Notes: a model not told the origin generated them from the sequence alone. A DNA stretch of 41,999 nt from Cyanobacteria bacterium QS_4_48_99 (GCA_003021505.1 PXPT01000045.1:1-41999), one strand, 5' to 3'. Positions 25,456-35,045 are shown, numbered from the stretch's first letter. Made by a program: numbers and translations.

Positions 25456-28023
25456 TCACTCTATATCCAGTGGATCAACATCAATCGTCAGGCTCACCGA
25501 TGCTGGGCATAGCTCACGCAGGGTATTTAAATCCGGTACATCTTCCTGCTGTAAGTGAGGCGCAAACTTAAGCAAAATCTGCCAGCGGAAGCGACGAGCA
25601 ACACGCATAATACTAGCGGGTGCTGGTCCCAAAACTTCGTAGTCGGCAGCAGAACTAAAGCCCTCACAAGCGTCTGCTAACACTGCTGCTGTATGCTGCA
25701 CCTCTGCACCATCCCAACCACTGAGCCGCAACAGGATTAAGCGTCCGTAGGGAGGATAATGCAATGCTGCCCGTTGCTCTAACTCTGCCTCTGTGAAGCG
25801 TTGATAGTCATGATGCTGCACTGCCTGAATCACGGGATGCTCTGGAGAATAAGTTTGAATAATAACTTGCGAGGGAGCATCCCCTCGACCCGCACGACCT
25901 GCCACCTGTGTTAAGGTTTGAAAGGCTCGCTCAGAGGCACGGTAATCGGAGCGATGGAGTAACCCATCTGCTGAAACAATTCCCACTAAGGTTACTCCAG
26001 CTAAATCTAGCCCTTTAGTAAGCATCTGAGTCCCCACTAATAAGTCAGCCTCCCCCTGAGCAAAGCGCGTTAGCAGCGCTCGGTGTGATCCCTTGGTGCG
26101 AGTGGTATCGCTATCGAAGCGGATTAGTCGCAGTTCGGGAAACTGCCGCTCTAATTCATGAACTACCCGCTGTGTGCCACTGCCGAAGTGTTTTAAGTAA
26201 GGAGAACCACAGGCGGGACATTCGCGCGGTTGTAGCTGGGTGTAATTGCAGTAGTGACACCGCAACAGCGGAGTTGCGCCTTGGTGGGTATAGTGATACG
26301 ACAGGGAGACATCGCAGTGAGGACACTCCATGACATAGCCACAACTGCGGCAAGAGACGAAGGTGCTGTGTCCACGTCGGGGGATAAAGAGGATGCCCTG
26401 TTGGGGCGACCCGTCGGGTCGCCCGTACTGCTGTAGCTGTTGCAAAGCTGCTTGCAGGGAGCCGCTAAAAATGGAGCGATTGCCCGCTTGCAACTCCGAT
26501 CGCATATCCACAACAGAGACAGGCGGCAGCGATCGCGCTTGGATTCGCTCAGGTAGGGAGAGATAGTGGGATGGGAGGACGGGGAGATGAGGGGAGTGCG
26601 GAGGGGAAAGGTTGGCTTGTTTCTCCTCTGCTCCCCCTACTTCCCTTGCCACCTCTACCCAACTCTCCAAAGAAGGCGTTGCTGAACCTAATACCATAGG
26701 ACAGTTTTCTAATTCGGCACGCCATTTGGCAACAGTACGCGCATGATAAGTAGGGGCGCGTTGGCTTTGCTTGAAGCTAGTGTCGTGTTCTTCATCGAGT
26801 ACGATTAAACCAAGCTGTGGGAGTGGTGCAAAGATCGCAGAGCGAGTGCCAATCACTACTTGTGGTTCGCCTGTAAGCATCTGCCGCCAGGTGTCGTAAC
26901 GTTCGCCTTGGGAGAGGGCACTGTGATAAACGCAGACTTTGCTGCCAAAACGCGCGCGAAAACGATCAGTAAGTTGAGGCGTTAAACTGATTTCGGGGAC
27001 GAGTACCAGGGCAGATTGTCCTTGTTCTAACTTCGGGGCGATCGCTTGTAAGTAAATCTCGGTTTTTCCTGAGCCTGTCACGCCATGCAGCAGCACTTGG
27101 GTAAATGCCGAATGACTGGTAATCACTTCTAGCGCTTCCGCTTGCGATGATGTTAGCGCTTTGGGGCGATCGCTGGTGGGGCTTGGTTCGGTTGCACGTC
27201 GCAGTACCTCCTGTTGTTGAATTACTACGCAACCCTTGCGTGCCAGCGCTTCCACAGTTGAGGAACTGGTACTACAAATTTGCAGTAATTGATTTTGCCA
27301 CAGTTCCCCTCCCCGACGGCGCAATACTTCCAAGACTTCCCGTTGCCGTGGAGTTAAATCGGGCGCATCCGCCACCAACGCCACCGCTTTCTGTTGCTTC
27401 GGGCGTGCGGGTTTGGGAGGTTCAAGATAACTTTCCACCCAGCCGCGCTTGAGTAATGCTTGGATTCCTCGCCTTGCCCCTTGAAGTTGACGTTGGAGAT
27501 ACTGAGCGCTGTAATCCCCGGCTGGTTGCGATTGTAGGAGTTGAAGCACTGCCCCCGCGCTAGCCTCACAAAAGGCTTGTGCCCCTTCAGGAATTGCCTC
27601 AGGCTTCAGGCGAATCCGACGCTGCGATCGCCCTAGTAACCCAGGCGGCAGTGCTACCCTGATTACCGCCATTAGTGGCGTACAGTAGTATCGAGCCACG
27701 CGATCAAGCAACTGCCAGTAAAAGCTGGGAAAGAATTTCGACGCAATCACTTCCCCAACCGTTTTAATGCTAGTGGGATCTAAATCAGCCGGGGGCGAAG
27801 CCAGCAGGCGAATCACAATTCCACCCTTGAGCTGCCCGCCAAATGGCACACTTAAAATATCTCCTGGCTGCACCGAAAAATTATGGGGCAACCGATAAGT
27901 ATATAATCCCTGTACACCAGGACAATCCACCAGCACTTCCACCCATTGCTTGGAAGAGGAACTCGATTGGTAAGCTGCTCCGGGTTCGGCTAAGACTAGA
28001 CCACAAGCGTAATGGGACATCAT
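25456..28023 (-). CDS. priA: Primosomal protein N' (replication restart helicase PriA)
   Basis: PriA rebuilds replication forks after collapse by binding forked DNA, unwinding and loading the primosome. The 855-residue protein has the N-terminal 3' DNA-binding domain (WVEVLVDCPGVQGLYTYRLP), a helicase core with Walker A GVTGSGKTEIY, DEEHD, GSATPSLESW and QVAGRAGRG, and the zinc-binding insert CRSCGYVMECPHCD and CHYCNYTQLQPRECPACG. All eight zinc Cys are present. About 28 residues (EVAREVGGAEEKQANLSPPH and following) just after motif III are not conserved and come from a repeat insertion (26565-26655). The start ATG is 28023; the next ATG one codon later is equally possible. Confidence 0.95.
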   Translation of the reverse strand: MMSHYACGLVLAEPGAAYQSSSSSKQWVEVLVDCPGVQGLYTYRLPHNFSVQPGDILSVPFGGQLKGGIVIRLLASPPADLDPTSIKTVGEVIASKFFPSFYWQLLDRVARYYCTPLMAVIRVALPPGLLGRSQRRIRLKPEAIPEGAQAFCEASAGAVLQLLQSQPAGDYSAQYLQRQLQGARRGIQALLKRGWVESYLEPPKPARPKQQKAVALVADAPDLTPRQREVLEVLRRRGGELWQNQLLQICSTSSSTVEALARKGCVVIQQQEVLRRATEPSPTSDRPKALTSSQAEALEVITSHSAFTQVLLHGVTGSGKTEIYLQAIAPKLEQGQSALVLVPEISLTPQLTDRFRARFGSKVCVYHSALSQGERYDTWRQMLTGEPQVVIGTRSAIFAPLPQLGLIVLDEEHDTSFKQSQRAPTYHARTVAKWRAELENCPMVLGSATPSLESWVEVAREVGGAEEKQANLSPPHSPHLPVLPSHYLSLPERIQARSLPPVSVVDMRSELQAGNRSIFSGSLQAALQQLQQYGRPDGSPQQGILFIPRRGHSTFVSCRSCGYVMECPHCDVSLSYHYTHQGATPLLRCHYCNYTQLQPRECPACGSPYLKHFGSGTQRVVHELERQFPELRLIRFDSDTTRTKGSHRALLTRFAQGEADLLVGTQMLTKGLDLAGVTLVGIVSADGLLHRSDYRASERAFQTLTQVAGRAGRGDAPSQVIIQTYSPEHPVIQAVQHHDYQRFTEAELEQRAALHYPPYGRLILLRLSGWDGAEVQHTAAVLADACEGFSSAADYEVLGPAPASIMRVARRFRWQILLKFAPHLQQEDVPDLNTLRELCPASVSLTIDVDPLDIE
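26565..26655. repeat. Purine/pyrimidine palindromic repeat inserted in-frame in priA
   Basis: GGGAGGACGGGGAGATGAGG faces TCCTCTGCTCCCCCTACTTCCC across about 40 bp. It has the composition of the intergenic repeats at 4130 and 16880 and is absent from ordinary PriA. It encodes a Pro/Ser-rich insert in the helicase after LESW. Confidence 0.65.
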
Positions 28024-28635
28024 TTACCAAGATACCAATAAACGTAACTATACATAAATTACACCTCTGAGCGCCACTTATTCCAGCGAGCAATCTGGGA
28101 CAGAAATCTTTCTCCTAACTGCTGGAAGATAACCTAAATTTGCCTAAGTCTTGACTAATTTATCACCATTGGTAGATTGGAAACTCCCTTATGTATGAGA
28201 TGCTATTCCCATAGCAAACCCAATGGGGAGGAATGTTTGTTGAGTAAGCTATCTAGCAGCTATGTGTTTCGCTGGCTTGGTCGAATTTAGGAACTTTTAA
28301 TCCGATTTTGATTAGCATTGATGTAATCAGTAACCTTCCCAATAGCTAATAACATACATCAGCGTAGACTTTGTATCTAAACTAACTAATAGCAGAGAAA
28401 CTGCTGTTAATGTTATAGGTGATTTTCTATACTTTCAAAACCAAAAAGCTGGAGTTTTCAACAGTGTAGAGACAGCAACTTAATTACTTCGCGGTTACAA
28501 TGACACCACAAGCCTTTAAATAAGAGAGATTAATTTATTCATCTAAACTCATAAACAAACAAACGCGAATGGGTGCGAGTCATATTTCCTCTCTCTTTAA
28601 CTGTACGATAACTAATCTTCAATTCAGATAAACCT
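28024..28635. other. Long upstream region of the sigma factor, no gene seen
   Basis: 612 bp between the divergent priA and sigC-like starts. It is AT-rich, with TAAT and TATAAT-like stretches, but no frame with a plausible product. A long 5' leader or several promoters would fit a regulated group 2 sigma factor; no operator could be assigned. Confidence 0.5.
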
Positions 28636-29760
28636 ATGAATGTTGCGGAATTTAATCAAAACAATAATTCCAACTCCATAACGTATACAAATTCGCCAGA
28701 CTACAGCGAAGCTACTCTGGAAGAAGTAGAATCAAAGCTAGTCGATGTTGCCTTATCAGGACAATCCGAAAATTTAGCGGAACTCCACCCATCTGGATAC
28801 AACAAAACTGAAACGGATGATACAGTCGGCGCATTTTTCAAAGAAATGGCACGCCATCCGCTGCTCAACCCAGAAGAAGAGGTGGAATTAGCGCATCGGG
28901 TTAAATTTTTCATGGATGTGGAGCGACATCGCAAAAGCCTGAGAGACACCCTCGAGTGCGAACCAACGAAGGCAGAGTTGGCTCAAGCCTTTTTCCTAAC
29001 AGAATCCCAGCTAGAAAATCATCTCTATAATGGGAAAATAGCGAAACGAAGAATGATTCGCTCTAACTTGCGGCTGGTAGTCTCGATAGCGAAACGCTAC
29101 CTCAACCGAGGCGTTCCTTTCTTGGATTTGATTCAGGAAGGTGCAATTGGCTTAAATCGCGCTGCGGAAAAGTTTGACCCTAACAAAGGATACAAGTTTT
29201 CCACCTATGCCTACTGGTGGATTCGTCAGGCAATTACCCGCACCATTGCCAACGATTCTCGCACCATTCGCCTGCCGATTCACATGGTTGAGAAGCTCAA
29301 CAAGCTTAAAAAAGCGCAGCGCAGTCTCAAGCAGAATTTGCAGCGCAATCCTAATGAGGCGGAACTTGCTGAGGAGTTGGATATTTCCCTGCCTCAGTTG
29401 CGCCAACTGCTCCAGTTGCGAAGACAATCGCTTTCTCTTAACCACCGGGTTGGTAAAGGAGAAGACACCGAACTGGTAGAACTGCTCGAAGACAAGGAAC
29501 TACAGTTGCCCGAGCAGCAGATGAACGAAGCGATGATGAATCAGGAAATCTCGAAGGTACTGAGTGAGGTTCTGAGCAAACGGGAAAAAGACGTAATTGC
29601 TTTGCGCTTCGGGTTAAACGCCAGTCAGCCCTATACCCTGGAACAAGTGGGAGCAACATTGAATCTTTCCCGCGAGCGAGTGCGTCAGATTCAAAGCAAA
29701 GCCATGCGCAAACTCCGCCGCCCTCAAGTTACCCAACGCCTCAAGGGCTGGTTGAATTAA
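28636..29760 (+). CDS. sigC: Group 2 RNA polymerase sigma factor, SigC-like
   Basis: A 374-residue sigma-70 family member. The order is region 1.2 (DTVGAFFKEMARHPLLNPEEEVELAHRV), 2.1-2.4 (IRSNLRLVVSIAKRYLNRGVPFLDLIQEGAIGLNRAAEKFD and YAYWWIRQAITRTIA, the -10 binding helix), region 3, and 4.2 with the helix-turn-helix (YTLEQVGATLNLSRERVRQIQ). It lacks the long N-terminal region 1.1 of the main SigA. The FFKEMARHPLL block is closest in my memory to cyanobacterial SigC, which acts in carbon/nitrogen and heat responses. The assignment among SigB/C/D/E is not certain. A hairpin terminator follows about 115 bp downstream. Confidence 0.85.
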   Translation: MNVAEFNQNNNSNSITYTNSPDYSEATLEEVESKLVDVALSGQSENLAELHPSGYNKTETDDTVGAFFKEMARHPLLNPEEEVELAHRVKFFMDVERHRKSLRDTLECEPTKAELAQAFFLTESQLENHLYNGKIAKRRMIRSNLRLVVSIAKRYLNRGVPFLDLIQEGAIGLNRAAEKFDPNKGYKFSTYAYWWIRQAITRTIANDSRTIRLPIHMVEKLNKLKKAQRSLKQNLQRNPNEAELAEELDISLPQLRQLLQLRRQSLSLNHRVGKGEDTELVELLEDKELQLPEQQMNEAMMNQEISKVLSEVLSKREKDVIALRFGLNASQPYTLEQVGATLNLSRERVRQIQSKAMRKLRRPQVTQRLKGWLN

Positions 29761-29876
29761 TGGAAAGTTAAAGATTGTAAACACACAAGAGACTGCAGCA
29801 ACTATAAAGCTAAAAAGTCTAAGAGACAACATACAATCTTTATAAGTTTTAGTCTAGCTTAAACATCTACCTTGCC

Positions 29877-29903
29877 ACACCGACTACTTTTGTCGGTGCT
29901 TTT
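29877..29903 (+). terminator. Rho-independent terminator after the sigma factor gene
   Basis: CACCGAC (29877-29883) pairs with GTCGGTG (29891-29897) and is followed by CTTTTT. It is well formed and placed about 115 bp after the stop. Confidence 0.8.
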
Positions 29904-30249
29904 TCAATTCTATCTAACGACTCGAAGAGCGGATGAATTCGCTGTTGATAAAATCTAGCAAAGATAAATGGCTCCTAATTTGAAAATGAAGGCAAAGGGC
30001 AAATAGCAAATGGCCAAAGCGATTAGCCTTATTTGGCGTTAGCTTCGTTCAGACTGGATAAGCATTCTGTAGGTTCTTCAGTAATACGGAAGGTGAGAGT
30101 CTTTTTTTTGTGTGATTTTCTGCTATTTTAGTCGAAATAATACCGCGCTTGATTATCATTTGACTTAGCTTTGGAAAGTGGATTTCCGGCGTAGGTGGTT
30201 AAAAACTGTTATTTGCATGGCGCTGTTTTAGTTAAGAGGAGTGAAACGG
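29904..30249. other. Intergenic upstream of the hopanoid cluster
   Basis: About 345 bp with GGCAAAGGGCAAATAGCAAATGG-type low-complexity DNA (split here into short units) near 29992 and an AT-rich stretch near 30090-30160. GAGGAG (30236-30241) is the ribosome site of the next gene. No gene is seen. Confidence 0.5.
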
Positions 30250-31086
30250 ATGGATTCATATGGAGATGCTTTAGAAATCTTAAAACAAACGAGTCGGACG
30301 TTTTACATCCCGATTAGTCGTTTACCGGGAGGACTCCAGGAAGCAGTGGCATCCGCCTACCTGTGTATGCGTGCCATTGACGAAATTGAAGACCATCCTG
30401 ACCTTAATAACGCTGCCAAGGCAAGCCTGTTACATACAATCAGTTTAGAATTACAGGCAGCCGTAGAGGGCAACATTCTTAATGACTTATCAGTTGCCTT
30501 AACGACAGATGCCTTCACGACAGAGGAAACTTCTTTAGCAGAGGTAACAATTCGGATTGGAGAATGGGCACAACTAGCCCCTTCAACGATTTCTCCACGC
30601 ATTTGGGATGCCACATCGGCGATGGCAGATAGGATGGCTCATTGGGCTTTCTGCAACTGGGAAGTGAATACAGAAGCAGATTTAAATCGCTACACATTTG
30701 GAGTGGCTGGTGCTGTGGGATTGTTACTCTCGGATTTGTGGGCTTGGTACGACCATACGCAGACCAACCGTGCCCATGCGATTGGCTTTGGTCGGGGTTT
30801 ACAAGCCGTCAACATCCTCCGAAACCACAATGAAGACCTGGCACGGGGCGTAGACTTCTTTCCGAATGGCTGGAGTGCTGATAACATGCATACCTATGCC
30901 CGTCGCAATCTAGCACTGGCACACACCTACACTAATGCCCTCCCTGCTGGACCTGCTTTAGAGTTTTGCCAAATTCCGCTCACTTTGGCTGATGCAACGC
31001 TCGATGCTCTGGCTGATGGGCAAGAAAAACTTAGCCGTAGTGCGGTTTTAAGCCTAATTAAGCAGATGAATAGCGGCGAGCATTAA
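30250..31086 (+). CDS. Squalene/phytoene synthase-family protein
   Basis: A 278-residue trans-isoprenyl diphosphate synthase-fold protein started at ATG 30250, eight bases after GGAG (a GTG at 30241 is possible). Seen: SRTFYIPISRLPGGL (substrate pocket), the first Asp-rich motif AIDEIED, YTFGVAGAVGLLLSDLW, and the second motif region VNILRNHNEDLARGVDFFP. In squalene and phytoene synthases that second motif is normally D-x-x-E-D; here the first Asp is Asn. This variant is known in a bacterial subfamily of squalene/phytoene synthase-like proteins. It starts the hopanoid cluster, so a role in making squalene or another C30/C15 isoprenoid is likely. It is shorter than classical squalene synthase (about 350 residues). 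Confidence 0.75.
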   Translation: MDSYGDALEILKQTSRTFYIPISRLPGGLQEAVASAYLCMRAIDEIEDHPDLNNAAKASLLHTISLELQAAVEGNILNDLSVALTTDAFTTEETSLAEVTIRIGEWAQLAPSTISPRIWDATSAMADRMAHWAFCNWEVNTEADLNRYTFGVAGAVGLLLSDLWAWYDHTQTNRAHAIGFGRGLQAVNILRNHNEDLARGVDFFPNGWSADNMHTYARRNLALAHTYTNALPAGPALEFCQIPLTLADATLDALADGQEKLSRSAVLSLIKQMNSGEH

Positions 31087-31331
31087 GCTCATCCCCCACT
31101 TAAAGGGGATTTCGTGCTAATTGCTAATTGTTAATTGCCATGAGCAGTTAGCCATTAACGGTGGCGTAGTGACGTCCCCATCATATGAAAAAAGGAGCTT
31201 CCACGCCGCCTTGTTGGTGAATTTGATTGATGGCGGTTTGATGTCATTCCTTGCCCTTGTTTTCCATCCCAAGATCAAAAAAGCCCTACATCCCCCCATT
31301 ATGCCCTTCCGCAATTAGTTGGGGTGACGCG

Positions 31332-33314
31332 GTGATATTAGCTTTAGCACTCCTCCCTTTGAGCTTGGGCTTAGGTGGGTACGGATTGTATGAACCCCAT
31401 GAAGGTCACTTTGCTAGCGTTGCCCGCGAGATGGTGCTACGCGGGGACTGGGTGACACCCACTCTGAATGGCGCTCCCTATCTAAATAAGCCTCCACTTT
31501 TGTATTGGCTCAGTGCTACTGGTACAGCACTGTTAGGTTTCACAGAATATGCGGCGCGGTTGCCACTGGCGCTTTCCGGTTGGCTGGGAGCAGTGGTGGC
31601 TTGGAAATGGGCGCGAGAACTCTGGAATCCTGCCTCGGGGCGCATTGCTGCTTTGATGCTATGCGTTGCTTGTGGCTGGTTTATGTTTACCCACCAACTC
31701 TTAATTGATGTACTGCTGTCAACCCTGCTTTTAGCAACGTACTACTGTTTGTGGCGGTTGGCGTGGAATGGCGGCTGGGTTTACTTTTTTGCCCTGTATC
31801 TACTTTTGGGGTTGTGCGTACTAGCCAAAGGTCCCTTCATGCTCGCATTTCCATTGCTCGGTTGTGTGGGGTTAGCTCTCTCCAGGAGGAATAGGGAAAT
31901 CTTCAAAAAACTGCGCCCGGTGCTTGGAATAGTCGTTACTTCTCTGGTTGTTCTGCCCTGGGCGCTTGCGGTGGAAAAAGCTAACCCAGGCTTCCTCAGC
32001 TATTTTCTGTTCAACGAAAATCTTAAACGGATTGCTGACACCCGTTGGCCACCCGATTACGAAGTCTCGAAAGTTAGTGCTCTCGGTTATTTAGCAGTAA
32101 CAGCAGTCTGGTGTTTGCCTTGGACACTGGTCCTGCCGCAGGCAATCCGCTCGGCTTGGCAGGATTGGAAGCAGGGGAGCAGGGGGACAGCGGGGAAAGA
32201 GGACGCGGGGACACGGGGACGCGCGGACGCGGGGAGGATTGCTGAATTCAACAACTCTCCGCGTCTCCCCATCTCCGCGTCTACGCGTCAGGAGCAGAGC
32301 GACTCTCCTTATCCCCAATCCAAGGGCGTGTTGCTCTTAGTAATCGCCGCTGCTACGCCGATTCTCCTGTTTCTTCCTCTCTCCTCTCGTTTAGTTTACT
32401 ATAGTATTCCCAGTATTGCTCCTGTGGCAATTTTGTGCGCTGGTTGGTGGTCGCGCTGCCATCAGCGGCAACGACGAGAACGTATCCCTGCGGGAATGGG
32501 TTTCTGCTTGTTAGGGTTGGCTGCCTGTAGCGCGGCTTTCTGGGCACCGACCCTAGTCACGAGTTTACCGAAGGTCGCCCATGTTCCTAGTATAAGTTTG
32601 ATGACTAGGGCGATCGCACTTTTAGTTGGTAGTGGTTCTCTGATTGGGGGCATCTGGCTCTTACTCCTGCGTCCTCACCGCGCCTTAGCAGCAATTTTGC
32701 TCGGCTTCGTGGGCGCTTACCTGGTGACTAGCAATGGTTTTGCGGCTTTTCAAGATTTCCGCTCTTCCAAAACCCTGGTCGAAACTGCCCATCCTCACTT
32801 AGGAAATACCACCCTCTGGACTTTTGAAGGTTCACGAGAATTGGGGGCTGCTGGGGCGATGAGCTACTATTTGGATCGTCGGGGTCATGCTTTATCAGAG
32901 GTGGCAGGGGAAACGCGGAGACACGGAGACGCGGAGACGCGGAGACGCGGTAATACTCCTCACTCTCCCACTTCCCTCCCTCCCGGCTGGGCTAAAGGTC
33001 AACAGGACACTGCTTATCGGATAGTAATGGTGCTGACAGACGGAGAAAGAAATCGCCTTCCTCCCCAATTTCCTGGTCCTCAACCCGATTATGCGATTAC
33101 CCAAAGGGAACTTCAGGCGTATTGGGATAGTTCCCGTCCCGTGGTCTTTGTCACGGATTTCCTACGCCAGCCCAATGATTCCAGCGACCCGCCCGAGCTC
33201 AATTTACCTGATAACGCCGGCGAACCTTTGCTAGTGGTGGGACCGAGAAAACTTTATGGTAACCCAGCAGCGAGAGAACGCTTTCGTAGCTCGCGCCAGA
33301 GTGAGCAAAATTAA
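31332..33314 (+). CDS. ArnT-like membrane glycosyltransferase (GT39/GT83 family)
   Basis: A large integral membrane enzyme of about 660 residues. It should transfer a sugar from an undecaprenyl- or polyprenyl-phosphate carrier to an acceptor at the outer face of the membrane, as ArnT does with aminoarabinose. The frame opens at a TTG at 31251; GTG at 31332, just before the first helix AVILALALLPLSLGLGG, is a better start. The first loop YEPHEGHFASVAREM is the conserved acidic motif, DPDEGRYA in relatives, with changes at key positions. NGAPYLNKPPLLYWL and about 11 helices follow. Two low-complexity inserts (from repeats at 32165 and 32905) lie in loops. It lies between the synthase and HpnP, suggesting a hopanoid or related lipid acceptor. 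Confidence 0.75.
   Translation: MILALALLPLSLGLGGYGLYEPHEGHFASVAREMVLRGDWVTPTLNGAPYLNKPPLLYWLSATGTALLGFTEYAARLPLALSGWLGAVVAWKWARELWNPASGRIAALMLCVACGWFMFTHQLLIDVLLSTLLLATYYCLWRLAWNGGWVYFFALYLLLGLCVLAKGPFMLAFPLLGCVGLALSRRNREIFKKLRPVLGIVVTSLVVLPWALAVEKANPGFLSYFLFNENLKRIADTRWPPDYEVSKVSALGYLAVTAVWCLPWTLVLPQAIRSAWQDWKQGSRGTAGKEDAGTRGRADAGRIAEFNNSPRLPISASTRQEQSDSPYPQSKGVLLLVIAAATPILLFLPLSSRLVYYSIPSIAPVAILCAGWWSRCHQRQRRERIPAGMGFCLLGLAACSAAFWAPTLVTSLPKVAHVPSISLMTRAIALLVGSGSLIGGIWLLLLRPHRALAAILLGFVGAYLVTSNGFAAFQDFRSSKTLVETAHPHLGNTTLWTFEGSRELGAAGAMSYYLDRRGHALSEVAGETRRHGDAETRRRGNTPHSPTSLPPGWAKGQQDTAYRIVMVLTDGERNRLPPQFPGPQPDYAITQRELQAYWDSSRPVVFVTDFLRQPNDSSDPPELNLPDNAGEPLLVVGPRKLYGNPAARERFRSSRQSEQN
32165..32310. 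repeat. Palindromic GC-rich repeat inserted in-frame in the glycosyltransferase
   Basis: The top-strand half is rich in GGACGCGGGGACA units and the second half in CTCCGCGTCTCCCC, so the two can pair. It encodes a loop rich in Gly, Arg and Ser (KQGSRGTAGKEDAGTRGR and following) that conserved relatives lack. Same repeat type as 4130 and 16880. Confidence 0.7.
32905..32965. repeat. Second in-frame repeat insertion in the glycosyltransferase
   Basis: GCGGAGACACGGAGACGCGG units repeat and encode ETRRHGDAETRRRGN, a peptide that recurs in repeat-invaded cyanobacterial proteins. It lies in the C-terminal soluble part. Confidence 0.65.
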
Positions 33315-33395
33315 TCAAATGTCAAAAAAACTTGCGATCGCGACTAAACACCTCTTAGAGTATCAGAAAAACTCGCTGTGAGGAGATAATCCGGG

Positions 33396-35045
33396 ATGAG
33401 TGCTAGCCTAGAGGAGTTCGAGAAATCAACTTCAGAAAGTACGGCTGGGAGAACTCACTACACACCGCGCCACCACAAGCGCATTCTCTGCATCTTCCCT
33501 GAATATTCGCAATCATTTGGCACATTCCACCATGCCTACCCGCTGATGGGCAATGTCCGTGCCTTTATGCCACCTCAAGGCATTCTCGTTGTAGCTGCCT
33601 ATCTTCCCCAAGTATGGGAAGTTCGCTTTGTTGACGAGAATATAGAAGCCGCGAAACGGGTGGACTATCGCTGGGCAGATGCGGTGATTGTCAGTGGAAT
33701 GCACATCCAGCGCCCCCAGATTAATCGTATTAACTCACTCGCCCACCAAGAAGGCAAAATTACAGTTGTCGGTGGTCCCTCTGTCTCGGGGTGCCCAGAA
33801 TATTATCCAGACTTTGACATTCTGCACCTGGGAGAATTGGGGGACGCAACGGATGCGATGATTGAGTATCTCGATAGCCATACCGAACGTCCGGACGGGC
33901 AAATTCGCTTTCAAACCCAACAACGATTACCCCTCAACGAGTTTCCCACTCCCGCCTATGACTTGGTGAACCTCAATCAATATTTCCTCGCCAATATTCA
34001 GTTTTCCAGTGGTTGTCCCTTTCGCTGCGAGTTTTGCGATATTCCCGAGCTTTACGGGCGCAATCCCCGTTTGAAGGCTCCTGAGCAGATTTTAGCAGAG
34101 TTAGATGCCATGCTGGAAGCTGGTAATCCAGGCGCAGTCTATTTCGTCGATGATAACTTTGTCGGCAATCGCCGCGCGGCAATGGAGCTACTTCCTCACT
34201 TGATTGAGTGGCAAAAGCGCAATGGCTATCCTGTCCGGTTTGCTTGCGAAGCGACACTGAATCTTGCCCAGAGTCCCAAGCTGCTGGAGATGATGCGCCA
34301 AGCCTATTTTTGCACTGTTTTCTGTGGCATTGAAACGCCCGATTCTGAAGCTCTCCAAGCAATTTCTAAACAACAGAACCTCAGTATGCCCATTGTCGAA
34401 GCAGTGAAGGTTCTCAATAGCTACGGCATGGAAGTTGTTTCGGGAATCATTATGGGGCTAGACACAGATACCCCCGATACAGCAGAGCGCATTCTAGAAT
34501 TTATTCGTCAGTCTCAAATTCCCATGCTGACAATTAACTTGCTCCATGCGCTACCAGGGACACCTCTGTGGCGCAGGTTAGAACAGGAAGGGCGCTTAGT
34601 ATTCGATGAAAATCGTGATTCCAATGTCGAGTTTTTGATGCCCTACGAACAGGTAGTCGAGATGTGGCGGCGCTGCATCACTGCTGCCTATGAACCAGAA
34701 TTTTTGTATCAGCGATTTGCCTATAACAGGTTACATACCTACCCGAATCGGATTGAGGTTCCCAATAGTTCTGCCCGTACTTCTTGGGCGAATATTCGTA
34801 AAGGTTTAACGCTCATGACAAATATACTGCTGCGGGTAGGGGTATTCAGTCACTACCGCAAAACCTTCTGGAAATTTGCCAAGCCCGCCCTGAAAGCAGG
34901 CGACATTGAAGGTTTACTCAGCGTAGCGCTAGTCGCTCATCATCTGATTCGATTTACCGAGGAGTGCGCTACAGGCGAAGAAACTGCCTCGTTCTACTCT
35001 CAGAAGGTGCAAGGTGCTACACCTCAACCCTCTGAGGGAGGTTAA
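33396..35045 (+). CDS. hpnP: Hopanoid C-2 methylase HpnP (B12-binding radical SAM)
   Basis: HpnP adds the methyl group at C-2 of the hopanoid A ring, giving 2-methylhopanoids. The 549-residue protein follows the family closely: B12-binding-type N-terminal domain with ILCIFPEYSQSFGTFHHAYPL, FMPPQGILVVAAYLP, ADAVIVSGMHIQR, VVGGPSVSGCPEYYPDFD; then the radical SAM cluster CPFRCEFC (Cys 207, 211, 214), YGRNPRLKAPEQI, VYFVDDNFVGNR and GMEVVSGIIMGLDTDTPD. The match through the whole length is the strongest name in the cluster. ATG at 33396. A C-terminal extension beyond about residue 470 is usual. HpnJ follows 100 bp later on the same strand. Confidence 0.92.
   Translation: MSASLEEFEKSTSESTAGRTHYTPRHHKRILCIFPEYSQSFGTFHHAYPLMGNVRAFMPPQGILVVAAYLPQVWEVRFVDENIEAAKRVDYRWADAVIVSGMHIQRPQINRINSLAHQEGKITVVGGPSVSGCPEYYPDFDILHLGELGDATDAMIEYLDSHTERPDGQIRFQTQQRLPLNEFPTPAYDLVNLNQYFLANIQFSSGCPFRCEFCDIPELYGRNPRLKAPEQILAELDAMLEAGNPGAVYFVDDNFVGNRRAAMELLPHLIEWQKRNGYPVRFACEATLNLAQSPKLLEMMRQAYFCTVFCGIETPDSEALQAISKQQNLSMPIVEAVKVLNSYGMEVVSGIIMGLDTDTPDTAERILEFIRQSQIPMLTINLLHALPGTPLWRRLEQEGRLVFDENRDSNVEFLMPYEQVVEMWRRCITAAYEPEFLYQRFAYNRLHTYPNRIEVPNSSARTSWANIRKGLTLMTNILLRVGVFSHYRKTFWKFAKPALKAGDIEGLLSVALVAHHLIRFTEECATGEETASFYSQKVQGATPQPSEGG

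Noticed and set aside
33973-34362. Long open frame opposite hpnP
   Set aside because: It is the shadow of a strongly conserved gene; the HpnP motifs explain the coding signal.
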